The position numbers were made by a program, and so were the translations under genes. A stretch of 64,000 bases of DNA, taken from contig NZ_LJGT01000041.1 of assembly GCF_001751365.1 (NCBI RefSeq), positions 242,208 to 306,207 on the forward strand, read 5' to 3'. How positions within the stretch are numbered: position 1 is the stretch's first letter; each line of letters begins with the position of its first letter. This DNA comes from Streptomyces abyssalis. GTDB lineage: Bacteria > Actinomycetota > Actinomycetes > Streptomycetales > Streptomycetaceae. Below are positions 33,815-42,305 of this stretch, piece after piece. The notes beneath the pieces were generated by a model, which worked only from the letters and a program-made list of their open reading frames with translations, had not been told where the DNA came from and ran no database searches.

Positions 33815-34444
33815 TCAGGCCTCGCGTTCAGGCCCCGCGGCCTTCGGCGGCCGTGCCGCGGCCACGACGAACAGGGCGAAGCCGAGCGCGAAGCCCAGCA
33901 TCGTCACCACTCCGCGCGGGTGGAAGATGTGGCTGTCGAGGAAGGACCAGCAGCACACCAGCAGCACCGCCGTGCCCGGCAGCACGCGCGCCCCGTACCG
34001 GAGGCACAGCGCGACCGACGCCGCGACGGCTGCGGCGCCCAGGCACCACACTCCCGCCTGCCCGAGCGCGTCTCCGGTGTGGAAGAGCGGACGCACCACT
34101 TCGCGTCGCCGCTCACCGCCGTGCTCCTCGGCGATTCCGGCCGCGATGCCGGCGACGGCGTCGAGCCCCGTGTAGTAGACCGCGTAACCGAAGGCTCCCG
34201 CCCAGGCGACGACGGTGGCCGCTCCCTCGGCGTCCCGGCGCGGACGCCCCCACAGCGGAACGATCACGCCCAGCGCCAGCAGCGGCCAGACGGGCAGCAG
34301 CCAGATGTGCAGTTCGGCCCAGTGCTGGGCGTTGTGCGGCCGGAGTCCGCCGGGGTGGCTCAGACCGAAACCGGCCAGCACGAGGGGGGCGGCGACGACG
34401 AGCGCGATGTCGCGGGTCAGCGGTTTCCACGGGGGCGCGGGCAT
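33815..34444 (-). CDS. Polytopic membrane protein, unknown function
   Basis: 209 residues from ATG 34444 (228 from GTG 34501) with about six hydrophobic segments: IALVVAAPLVLAGFGLS, IWLLPVWPLLALGVIV, TVVAWAGAFGYAVYYTGLDAV, VWCLGAAAVAASVALCL, VLLVCCWSFL and VVTMLGFALGFALFVV. I do not recognise a named family. Neither start has a ribosome site. It precedes the P450 on the same strand after 126 bp, but joint function is only a guess. Upstream, 34502-34933 holds no gene I can support. Confidence 0.75.
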   Translation of the reverse strand: MPAPPWKPLTRDIALVVAAPLVLAGFGLSHPGGLRPHNAQHWAELHIWLLPVWPLLALGVIVPLWGRPRRDAEGAATVVAWAGAFGYAVYYTGLDAVAGIAAGIAEEHGGERRREVVRPLFHTGDALGQAGVWCLGAAAVAASVALCLRYGARVLPGTAVLLVCCWSFLDSHIFHPRGVVTMLGFALGFALFVVAAARPPKAAGPEREA

Positions 34445-34866
34445 GGTCGTGATGGTAGGGGTGTCAGGGGCGTTCCCGGGGAGGTCCGGGGCAGCCGTCA
34501 CGGAAGCGAAAGAACTTCGCGGGGCGCCGGTGCCGGTGTCACCCCGCCGGGGGCTTCGTATCCCGCTACGAGGCGCCGTGGAAGACCATGCTCATCGTGG
34601 CCATCACGCCGTCAGGTCTCTCGGCGTACCCGTTCGTCTGCTTGCAACGAGCTGCCGCCCGGTCGGACCGGACCTCCGGGGGCGGACGTGGAACGTGGAC
34701 GCCCGCAGGGCACAGTCAAGGCCCGGTGACGAGCCGGGCTGCGTTCGGTCGTGGACGGACAGCAGGCGAAGCAGGCGCGGAGTGGCTGCCCGTCATTGTC
34801 AATTGCCCTGTTCGGAGGAAGCGTTCTCCACTCAACCGGCCCCCGATACAGTTGCCTGAGTATGGA

Positions 34867-34889
34867 ACGCCCGTTCCAGCAACGGGCGT
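34867..34889 (+). terminator. Hairpin in the leader of the WXG operon
   Basis: ACGCCCGTT (34867-34875) pairs perfectly with AACGGGCGT (34881-34889) around CCAGC. It overlaps the palindrome GGAACGCCCGTTCC (34864-34877) and lies 45 bp before the first gene of the ESX-like operon. It may be a leader hairpin, a binding site or a terminator. The rest of 34502-34933 shows only the AT-rich patch TTGTCAATTG (about 34797), a possible promoter. Confidence 0.45.
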
Positions 34890-34933
34890 ATCAGCAGTGA
34901 CGGCCCAACTGAGGGCCGGGAACGGGGGCAGGG

Positions 34934-35248
34934 GTGTCGGGCTTCCACATCGATCCGGGCGAAATGGCCAAGTTCGCCAAGTCCTTCGAGGAGCGGGCCC
35001 AGGAACTCGGGGAAGCGCTCGCCAAGTTCAGGCCGAAGACGGATGCGGAGGCCATCCACGACGGCTTCGGCATGCTGACCGAGTCCGAAGAGGTCACGTC
35101 GGCGTACATCGAGCTGTCCGGGGACATGGAGAAGACGGTCGAGGGCCTGCAGAAGCACCTCGGCAAGATCGCCGACGGCATCAAGCAGAACGCCAAGAAC
35201 ACAGAGGCTGCCGACGAGGCGCTCTCCGGCATCTTCAAAGGGAAGTGA
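34934..35248 (+). CDS. Small ESX/WXG100-like helical protein
   Basis: 104 residues, the size of a WXG100 protein, predicted as a helical hairpin: IDPGEMAKFAKSFEERAQEL, then SAYIELSGDMEKTVEGLQKH and IADGIKQNAKNTEAADEAL. There is no Trp at the turn, so the WXG motif itself is missing; the turn region is DAEAIHDGFGML. It opens a three-gene run with no gaps (a second WXG protein and a membrane protein), so it likely pairs with the next protein as an EsxA/EsxB-like dimer. Start GTG 34934 with GGGGGCAGG upstream. Confidence 0.7.
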   Translation: MSGFHIDPGEMAKFAKSFEERAQELGEALAKFRPKTDAEAIHDGFGMLTESEEVTSAYIELSGDMEKTVEGLQKHLGKIADGIKQNAKNTEAADEALSGIFKGK

Positions 35249-35253
35249 GTGCC

Positions 35254-36327
35254 GTGGGTGAAGAGTCAGCAGCCGAGAAGGTCTACGAGGCCGGACTTGA
35301 ACTGATCAACCCGGGCGGCGACCCAGGCAAACTCCGTGAGGCTGCCACCGCCTGGAAGGCGATGGGCACCGCCCTCGACAAGATGGTCACGGACCTCGAC
35401 CGGGACTGGCGGCGGGTGAAAGGTGCCGGCGCCTGGACAGGCCCGTCCGCGGACGCTTTCGACAAGCACTGGCAGGAGCTGAAGAAGGCCGTCGAGGACA
35501 CCACCCCGCAGTGCGACAACGCGGCGAAACACCTCAACGACGCGGCCGACAGCATCGAAGACATCAACGACCAGATCCACCAGATCTATCTGGAGATCGG
35601 GGTCTCGGTCGGCATCTCGGTGGCCCTGTCGTTCGTGACCGTGGGCTTCTCGGCGGCGGCCGGTGCCGCACGGGCCGCGCAACTCGCGGCGCGGGCTGCA
35701 CAGTTGGCCGGCCGGCTCGGGCAGATCCTGACACGGATCGCGCAGTCGTTCCGCACCGTCGCTCAGGCGATGCGCGGGCAGCGGTTCATCAAGAACGTCC
35801 TGGTGAACTGGGCCAGCAACACGGGCGCCACGGTTATCTCCAAGACCGCCACGGGGCAGGACGTCGACCTGGCAGAAGCAGCCTGGCAGGGCGGTCTTTC
35901 CGCGGGAGTGGGGACCGGGCCGGCCCTAGCCGTCACGAAGAAGGTCGGCGGTCTCGCGGGCAGCATGGCCGGTGGCGCCGCGGGCAACGTCTCGGGCGGT
36001 CTGGCCGTGGACGGGGTCAACTCGGTACGCGGAGAGGGCCCCGGTCTCGACGGCGCAGGGTGGAACGCTCTCTTCAACGCTGCCGGCGGTGCGGCCGGCG
36101 GGGCGGCTGTCCATGGGGCGAACACGCAGATGCCCGCCCACAGGGAGAGCCCGCACTTCTCCATCGAAGGCCCCTTGAACGGGATCAGCTACGGTACGGC
36201 CAACTCGGTGAACGAGGTGGTTCAAGGGAACGCGCAGTACGGGGACGACAAGGACGCCTCTGCGGCCGGGGGCGCGGGCGGGCAGCACAAGAGCGCAGAG
36301 GAAAAGATGAAGGACGACTTCGGGTGA
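35254..36327 (+). CDS. WXG100-domain protein with hydrophobic middle (T7SS-substrate-like)
   Basis: 357 residues. The N-terminal 100 residues form an ESX-like helical pair with the WXG turn AWTGPSADAF and helix KHWQELKKAVEDTTPQCDN. A hydrophobic part follows (YLEIGVSVGISVALSFVTVG, then AARAAQLAARAAQLAGRLGQ) and a Gly/Ala-rich part (GGLAGSMAGGAAGNVSGGL), with a hydrophilic C-terminus. It resembles polymorphic WXG proteins, but I see no toxin domain at the end. Start GTG 35254 has GGGAAG upstream; GTG 35245 would overlap the previous stop. It overlaps the next gene by GTGA. Confidence 0.75.
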   Translation: MGEESAAEKVYEAGLELINPGGDPGKLREAATAWKAMGTALDKMVTDLDRDWRRVKGAGAWTGPSADAFDKHWQELKKAVEDTTPQCDNAAKHLNDAADSIEDINDQIHQIYLEIGVSVGISVALSFVTVGFSAAAGAARAAQLAARAAQLAGRLGQILTRIAQSFRTVAQAMRGQRFIKNVLVNWASNTGATVISKTATGQDVDLAEAAWQGGLSAGVGTGPALAVTKKVGGLAGSMAGGAAGNVSGGLAVDGVNSVRGEGPGLDGAGWNALFNAAGGAAGGAAVHGANTQMPAHRESPHFSIEGPLNGISYGTANSVNEVVQGNAQYGDDKDASAAGGAGGQHKSAEEKMKDDFG

Positions 36328-37751
36328 TCCAACGCGACTGGAGGCTCCGGGCTGCCACGGTGGTTGGATGGCTGGGCGTGCTCGCCTTCGCCGCATGCCT
36401 GCTGGCACGGATGGTGGCGCCGTACCCCCGATGGGACTTGCTGGCCTGCCTGCTGGTGGTGGCCACCGCCTGCGGGTACTGGCTGGTCCGGGTGCGCGGG
36501 GCCGCCGCCGGTGGCGGCGGTGATGACCGGGTGCGGTACTGGTGGCCGCGGCGGCGTGTTATCGGTGTGTGCATCGCTGTGCCAGTGCTCTTCGTCACGT
36601 GCCTGCTGGCCGGTACGTCCGCGGAGTCGGCCACGGAACAGCTCCTGCGCATCCGCGCGGGCGATCCCACCATCGCTCCCGTCGAAATCGCGGAGGTCCA
36701 CGACGTCCGGAGGTATGAGGACCAGAGCAAAGTCCGGTTTCGCTCGCATGTCTCTGTCACGGCCGCTGAAGGGGACACCGAGCGCGATGAACAGCGGCGG
36801 ATGCAGGGCGAGGTGGAGCTGCGGCAACCCGCCGAGACCGGTGACCTGGTGTGGGGCCTGTATTCTCCGGACGCTCCACAGCGCGGCGCCATCCTGGGGC
36901 CGGAGCAGGACCTCAAGGCGCTCATCCAGGGAGGCCCGTCCACGCTCGGCTACGTCGCGCTGGTCATCATCGGACTGTCCGTGCTTGGGTACGCCGCCGT
37001 CGGCCTGTTCACCAGGAACTCCCAGCCGCTGGCCGCCTCCTTCCAGGACACGCGGGACCGCGTCCGGCGTGCCCGCGTGCGGGTGGCCGCGGTCACCGCC
37101 GGGCGGCATCTGCGGCGCAACTCGAAGGTCAAGGGCGGCTGGGACCGCAGCAGTCCGCGCCCCGCACTGCGCCTCACCTCGGGTGAGGAGACCCGGGACT
37201 TCTTCGTGGACCGTTGCCTGGAACCGCAGGCGCTGGGCGCGGAGTTGACGGGACGGACAGCGCGGTTGTACTGGCAGACCCCCGCCCCGGACGAGGCCGC
37301 GGCCCCGGACGATCCGGCGCACGTGAACAGCGCGGTGCTGGTCCTGGACGACCGTCCGGAAGACCTCCGCTACGTGTACGGCGAGGTCTCAGGCGGACTC
37401 CACGGCCCCGGCCTGCCTTCGGAGGCGGCTCCGGAGAGCCCCTACGAGGCAGTCCAGCCCGTGCACGCGTTCGGCCCCTACGCCATCTGGCACCCCGGTA
37501 GCTTCCGCCCCGTGACCGCAGGACTCGCCGTGGCTCTCCTCGCCGCCGCGTTGCTCGCCACGGGAGCGGGCACGGAGACCGGCTACGGCGGCTCCGGGCT
37601 GCTGTGGGTGGTCGGTCCGCTCTTCGGCGCCCCGGTCCTCGGGCTCATGCTCACCGCCCGCCGAGTGACCGTGCGGCTACGAGAGCTGCAACGCAGCACG
37701 GGCGGTCTGGAGGCCCAGGACCCTCAAGCCCAGCCTGAGACAGCAAGCTAG
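36324..37751 (+). CDS. Polytopic membrane protein of the WXG operon
   Basis: 475 residues, starting GTG 36324 inside the stop of the WXG protein. Hydrophobic segments: VVGWLGVLAFAACLLARMV, LLACLLVVATACGYWLV, VIGVCIAVPVLFVTCLLAG, LGYVALVIIGLSVLGYAAVG, then two near the C-terminus (AVALLAAALLATGAG and LLWVVGPLFGAPVLGLML). Two soluble parts lie between. No family is recognised. Tight coupling says it works with the two WXG proteins, perhaps as anchor, export partner or immunity protein. Confidence 0.8.
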   Translation: MIQRDWRLRAATVVGWLGVLAFAACLLARMVAPYPRWDLLACLLVVATACGYWLVRVRGAAAGGGGDDRVRYWWPRRRVIGVCIAVPVLFVTCLLAGTSAESATEQLLRIRAGDPTIAPVEIAEVHDVRRYEDQSKVRFRSHVSVTAAEGDTERDEQRRMQGEVELRQPAETGDLVWGLYSPDAPQRGAILGPEQDLKALIQGGPSTLGYVALVIIGLSVLGYAAVGLFTRNSQPLAASFQDTRDRVRRARVRVAAVTAGRHLRRNSKVKGGWDRSSPRPALRLTSGEETRDFFVDRCLEPQALGAELTGRTARLYWQTPAPDEAAAPDDPAHVNSAVLVLDDRPEDLRYVYGEVSGGLHGPGLPSEAAPESPYEAVQPVHAFGPYAIWHPGSFRPVTAGLAVALLAAALLATGAGTETGYGGSGLLWVVGPLFGAPVLGLMLTARRVTVRLRELQRSTGGLEAQDPQAQPETAS

Positions 37752-37977
37752 TACGTGCGGAGAGCCCGTGACGTGACGGCCGTGACTGAGGGCGACGCTC
37801 AGTAGTCCAGCTCGAAACAGCGGTGGGAGCAGGCGACTTCGGCTCCTGCGCTCTTGGCTCGGGAGAGCCCGGTCGGAATGCTCTCGTGCCGGTCGTCCCC
37901 CGCGATGGAGCCGATTCGGCCTCCCGTACGTCGTATCCTCGTACGGTCATCGACCATGCACTCTGAGCATCCGTCTC

Positions 37978-40035
37978 GTGATCGAGACGCCGTCGAGTCC
38001 GGGGGGACTGAGCGAACGGATGGAATGTGCGCGACTGCCGGACGCCGAACTCCTCCCGCTGGTGCGGGAGGAGGGCGATGCGTCCCACGATGCGCTCCGT
38101 GAGCTGGAGCGACGGCACTTCCATGCCGTGAGGGCCTTCGCGGCGGTGTGCACCGTCAGCGACGACGCGGCCGACGAGCTGGCATCCAACGCGTGGCGGC
38201 GGGCGACGACGCTCCGGGAGGACGTGCGTGTGGGTGCCGTGCGCCCGCATGCGCTGTGCTCGGTGCTGCGGACGACGGCCGACTGGGCCGGCACGGACAG
38301 ACGCGGCGAACTGCACGAAGAGCTGGTCGCCTGGATCCAGAGCTACGTCTCGGAGGGCCGCGGCGATTCCTCGGCGGACGACTTTCCCCGTACGTCCATG
38401 GCGGCGCGGGCCTTCGGATCGCTCGCGGATCACAGCCAGACCGTGCTGTGGCACTACGCGGTCGAGTTCGACGGCGTCGCGAGGATCGACCAGCTCCTCG
38501 GCGGCGGCACCGACGAGGTGTCGGTCCTCGACAGGCGTGCGCGCAGGGAGTTCTACAACGCCTATGTGCGCCTGCACGAGGAAGAGATCCGGGACGACGA
38601 ATGCCGGAGCCTGCACCGCACGGTGCTCGCCTACGCGGACCAGAAGTCGATCGAGACGGCCCCGGAGCTGCTCCCGCACCTGGAGTGTTGCGCGCACTGC
38701 GCGCAGGCGGTCGACGACCTCGGGCTGATGCACGTGCACTGCGGGGCGCTGCTGGCGGAGGCGCTGCTGCCGTGGGGCGGCCCCGAGTACGCGGCGGCCG
38801 GTTTTCCGTCGGCGCTCGGCGGGGCGGGGGCCGCACGCGGTACGGAGAGGGGCGGGGCCCGTCACGGAGCCGGAGCGGACGCGGCGGCCGGAACCGGCGC
38901 CGGCCTCGGTGCCGCAGCCGGTGGCGGTGCGTACGCGGGCCACGGCCACGGCGGACGCTCGTACGAGGGCCGGCTGACCAGCAACGTGCGGGGGTTCCTC
39001 CTCCGCTGCGTGGACCGGCTCCGGACCGGCCGGTCCCCGGCCGCTCTCCTGGCCGGATCACCGGGTTCGGGCGGCGCCCACGGCGCGGGGGCCCGTCCCG
39101 GGGACGGGAAGAGACGGCACCAGACCAAGCGCATGGTGCAGAGCGCGGCGGTGATCGGCCTGTGCTCGCTCGCCGTCGCCGTCGCCTACACCGGGGTCTT
39201 CCGTCCCGGTTCGCCGCAGAGCAGCGAGCCGCCTCCCGCACAGGGCGCGTCACAGACACCCGCGCCGCCTCCGGGATCCTCCTCCCCGGCGACGCCCACG
39301 GCCACCGCCACCTCGACGGTCACGGCGACGGAGACCGCGCCGCCGTCCCAGGGCGGTGGCGGCGGACCGGGCGGCACCGGCGCGCCGAGCGGGGACGAGG
39401 CCCCGGCCGACGCGGCGCTGGAATGGCTCTTCGACGAGGTCGACGGCGCCACGGCGGTGGACACGTCCGCCAACGGCATCATCGGGACGCTCTTCGGCGA
39501 CCCGTTGCCGACGCTGGTGAACGGCACGCTCGTGTTCAACGGAACGCAGGAGGTCCGCTCCCGGGGCGTCGTGCTCGACACCGAGCGCAGCTTCTCCGTC
39601 TCCGCCCGCGTGAAGCTGGACGACAAGGGCGGCACCCAGACGGTGCTCAGCCAGGACGGCAACCGGTTCAGCGGCTTCACGCTCCAGTACGACGTGGACG
39701 AGGACAGCTGGGCGATGGGCATCCGCGACGCCGACGAGCAGGAGACCGGGACCGATGCCGCCCTGTCCGAGTCCCGTCCACGGGCGGGTGTCTGGACACA
39801 TCTGACCGGGGTCTACGACGACGCCGAGGGGGAGATCCGCCTCTACGTCGACGGCAGCCTGGAGGACAGGTCCGAGCACGACGCGGACTGGCCGGCGGAC
39901 GGCGTCTTCGCGGTCGGCCGCGCATTGCTGGACGGCGCGCCGGCGCAGGGGCTGCGGGGGGCCGTCGACGACGTGCGGGCCTTCGGCAGGGCGCTCTCCG
40001 GACGTGAGGCGCGCACCCTCGCAGGGGGCCGCTGA
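37978..40035 (+). CDS. Sigma-factor-like / zinc anti-sigma / TM / LamG fusion protein
   Basis: 685 residues in one chain. Residues about 20-80 resemble ECF sigma region 2 (LPDAELLPLVREEGDASHDALRE and following, DDAADELASNAWRRA), about 140-190 a diverged region 4 (LADHSQTVLWHYAVEFDGVA). Residues 234-241 are HLECCAHC, an exact Hx3Cx2C zinc anti-sigma motif. A Gly/Ala linker leads to one membrane helix (about 386-408), a Ser/Thr/Pro stalk, and a LamG/concanavalin-like domain from about 481 (LEWLFDEVDG, ANGIIGTLFGDPL, VYDDAEGEIRLYVDGSLEDRS, AVDDVRAFGRALSGREA) outside the cell. Start GTG 37978 has no ribosome site; ATG 38020 is possible. DNA binding by the N-part is inference. Confidence 0.82.
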   Translation: MIETPSSPGGLSERMECARLPDAELLPLVREEGDASHDALRELERRHFHAVRAFAAVCTVSDDAADELASNAWRRATTLREDVRVGAVRPHALCSVLRTTADWAGTDRRGELHEELVAWIQSYVSEGRGDSSADDFPRTSMAARAFGSLADHSQTVLWHYAVEFDGVARIDQLLGGGTDEVSVLDRRARREFYNAYVRLHEEEIRDDECRSLHRTVLAYADQKSIETAPELLPHLECCAHCAQAVDDLGLMHVHCGALLAEALLPWGGPEYAAAGFPSALGGAGAARGTERGGARHGAGADAAAGTGAGLGAAAGGGAYAGHGHGGRSYEGRLTSNVRGFLLRCVDRLRTGRSPAALLAGSPGSGGAHGAGARPGDGKRRHQTKRMVQSAAVIGLCSLAVAVAYTGVFRPGSPQSSEPPPAQGASQTPAPPPGSSSPATPTATATSTVTATETAPPSQGGGGGPGGTGAPSGDEAPADAALEWLFDEVDGATAVDTSANGIIGTLFGDPLPTLVNGTLVFNGTQEVRSRGVVLDTERSFSVSARVKLDDKGGTQTVLSQDGNRFSGFTLQYDVDEDSWAMGIRDADEQETGTDAALSESRPRAGVWTHLTGVYDDAEGEIRLYVDGSLEDRSEHDADWPADGVFAVGRALLDGAPAQGLRGAVDDVRAFGRALSGREARTLAGGR

Positions 40036-40043
40036 ACGGAGGC

Positions 40044-40105
40044 TCAACCGGGAGGCCTCACCCGGAGGCGTCAACCGGGCACCTCAACCGGGGGCGTCAA
40101 CCGGG
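40044..40105. repeat. Five near-copies of TCAACCGGG, period 13-14 bp
   Basis: TCAACCGGG at 40044, 40071, 40084 and 40097 and the variant TCACCCGGA at 40058. It lies between two convergent genes just after a stop codon. It could be a slippage product or a cluster of binding sites. Confidence 0.7.
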
Positions 40106-40203
40106 CATCTCCGGCCGGTGGTTCGATCCGGGGCGCCGACCTGCCGTTCCGCACGGACCGCTGGAGTCCGTCGTGTCCCGTCCGCGGAGGCTCGCTCCCC
40201 GGC

Positions 40204-41061
40204 CTAGTCCCCTTGCCAGGTGAGCGTCTCGCGGTCGCCCTCGTCCCATTTGACGGTGAGTTCGTCGTCGGTGCGGGTGGAGTTGCCCGCGACGTATTTC
40301 TCGCGCCCGTCGCACCTGAGCGCCATGCGGAAGACCGAGCCGGACTTCCGCTCGTCGCCGGTGCCGAAGCAGACGCCTTCGCCGCGCGGGTCGGAGTACG
40401 AGACGGGGTTCTTCCCCGCATCCTCACCCGAGCGGACCTTCTCGCCTATGGTCAGCTCCTTCCGGCCGGACTCCCACGTGCCCTCGAAGCTTCTCTGTCC
40501 GGCACCGCCGCCCTGTCCCGCTTCGTTCCCCCCGCCGGCCTCCGGCGGGGCGCCGCCGTCCTGCGAACCGGCGCCGGTCGAACCGCCGCCTCCGCCCTGG
40601 CCTTCGGACATGTAGTACACGCCGCCCGCCGCGAGCAGCATCGCGAGGACGGTGCCGGCGACGAGAACGAACAGCTTCGTCTTCGAACGGGCGGCCCGCC
40701 GCGGCCCCGCGGGCGCGAAGCCGTGGGCGCCGGGTGGTTCCTCCCCGTACGGCTGCTCGTACAGATGCTCGTATCCGTACGGAGTCTGAGGCGGCATCGT
40801 CTCCCAGGGAGGCGGCACGGTCTCCCAGGGCTGCTGCGGTGGCTGCTGCGGGGGCATCGGCGGGGGCTGCGGCGGCATCGGCGGCGGTCGCGAGGCCGAG
40901 TCCCAGTACCCGAACCCGGCGGTCGGCGGCTGCGGAGGCGGCTGCCGTGGCTGCTGGGGCTGCAGCTCCTGTGGCGGCGGCTGCCGCGGCACGGGTGGCG
41001 GGGGAGGCCGCTGCCCTCGGTACCGAGGGCTGCCGTAACGGTCCTGCGGCGACTCAGTCAT
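40204..41061 (-). CDS. Pro/Gln-rich single-pass membrane protein
   Basis: 285 residues. The cytoplasmic N-terminal half is a disordered Pro/Gln tract (RQPPPQELQPQQPRQPPPQ, PPMPPQPPPMPPQQPPQQPW) ending in a basic patch RRAARSKTK. One membrane helix (LFVLVAGTVLAMLLAAGGVYY) is followed by a Gly-rich spacer and an extracellular domain of about 90 residues (FEGTWESGRKELTIGEKV, VCFGTGDER, LRCDGREKYVAGNS) with two Cys residues. Unknown function; the layout is common beside Streptomyces Ser/Thr kinases. Start ATG 41061 with GAGGTG 8 bp upstream. Confidence 0.8.
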   Translation of the reverse strand: MTESPQDRYGSPRYRGQRPPPPPVPRQPPPQELQPQQPRQPPPQPPTAGFGYWDSASRPPPMPPQPPPMPPQQPPQQPWETVPPPWETMPPQTPYGYEHLYEQPYGEEPPGAHGFAPAGPRRAARSKTKLFVLVAGTVLAMLLAAGGVYYMSEGQGGGGGSTGAGSQDGGAPPEAGGGNEAGQGGGAGQRSFEGTWESGRKELTIGEKVRSGEDAGKNPVSYSDPRGEGVCFGTGDERKSGSVFRMALRCDGREKYVAGNSTRTDDELTVKWDEGDRETLTWQGD

Positions 41062-41326
41062 GGCGAACACCTCTGCACACGTGCCCGCAGCCGCCAGGAG
41101 CCCCGCTCACCGGGTGGCCCGGAATCCTCCCGGTTCGGCTTCGGCCGCTTACGAGCCCGCCGCTACTACACGACAAATGAGCGGGCCACGCGGCCATCCT
41201 CCGTCATCGTGACGTCCGCCCGCAGGCGAACCAGAGGCCTGTGTGCGGTACATCCGCCCCGCCGGAACCGCTTCGGCGTCGGCGCCGCGAGCCCCCGGCC
41301 AGGCACGGACCCGGCGCGCTGAACTG

Positions 41327-41536
41327 GCCACCGTCACAGTGACGACCGTGGAGCAAGCCCAGATGGTGCGCGCGCATCACGGTTCGCTGGATCTGGACCT
41401 GACCGACGCGGTGAACGTCGTCCTGGCCCGTGACTACGACACCGATGCGATCCTCACCCTCGACCTGCGCGACTTCCGGGCCATCACACCGCTGGGCCCG
41501 CACAAGGCATTCCGGCTGCTCCCCGACGATCTGTGA
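41327..41536 (+). pseudogene. C-terminal remnant of a VapC-like PIN-domain toxin
   Basis: About 70 residues ending LDLTDAVNVVLARDYDTDAI and LTLDLRDFRAITPL, then FRLLPDDL, the well-known end of PIN ribonucleases of VapBC pairs. The N-terminal half, with the first acidic metal ligands, is missing, and no antitoxin lies upstream. The region 41062-41326 before it shows nothing else I can name. Confidence 0.6.
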
Positions 41537-41594
41537 ACGGCCCGCAGGTGGAAGCGGCCCGACCGGCCCGACCGGACGTGGGCCGCCTCGCGGG

Positions 41595-42305
41595 TCAGAC
41601 CAGCCGGCGGGCGGCGGCCCACCGCGTGAGCTCGTGGCGGTTGGAGAGCTGAAGCTTGCGCAGCACGGCAGAGACGTGGGACTCGACCGTCTTCACGGAG
41701 ATGAAGAGCTGCTTGGCCACTTCCTTGTACGCGTAGCCGCGGGCGATCAGGCGCAGCACCTCGCGTTCGCGCTGCGTGAGGCGGTCGAGGTCCTCGTCGA
41801 CGGGCGGGGCGTCGGTGGAGGCGAAGGCGTCCAGCACGAAGCCCGCGAGGCGCGGTGAGAAGACGGCGTCGCCGTCGGACACGCGGAAGATGGCTCCGAC
41901 GAGGTCGGCCCCGGTGATGGTCTTGGTGACGTAGCCGCGGGCACCGCCGCGGATGACGCCGATGACGTCCTCCGCCGCGTCGGACACGGACAGGGCGAGG
42001 AAGCGTACGGGGGAGTCCGCGGCGCCCATCATCGAGGCGCTGCGGCGCAGGACCTCCACGCCGCCCCCGCCGGGGAGATGGACGTCCAGCAGTACGACGT
42101 CGGGGCGGGTGGCGGTGATGACGGAGACGGCCTGTTCCACGTCTCCGGCCTCGCCGACGACGTCGACGCCCGTCTCGTCCGTACGTCCGATCTCCGCCTG
42201 GACGCCCGCCCGGAACATCCGGTGGTCGTCGACGAGAACCACCCTGACCTGGCGGGACCCGCCCGGGTCCGTGGCTCCTGCGGTTCCTGGTGTCTCGTCC
42301 GTCAC
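41595..42305 (-). CDS. Response regulator, NarL/LuxR family
   Basis: 236 residues. The receiver domain has VRVVLVDDHRMFRAGVQAEI, VVLLDVHLPGGGG with the phosphorylated Asp, LALSVSD and YVTKTITG; the C-terminal LuxR helix-turn-helix is LTQREREVLRLIARGYAYKE to VKTVESHVSAVLRKLQ. Start GTG 42305 overlaps the stop of the kinase by GTGA, so the pair is translationally coupled and forms a two-component system. Targets are likely to include the divergent PspC operon. Confidence 0.93.
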   Translation of the reverse strand: MTDETPGTAGATDPGGSRQVRVVLVDDHRMFRAGVQAEIGRTDETGVDVVGEAGDVEQAVSVITATRPDVVLLDVHLPGGGGVEVLRRSASMMGAADSPVRFLALSVSDAAEDVIGVIRGGARGYVTKTITGADLVGAIFRVSDGDAVFSPRLAGFVLDAFASTDAPPVDEDLDRLTQREREVLRLIARGYAYKEVAKQLFISVKTVESHVSAVLRKLQLSNRHELTRWAAARRLV

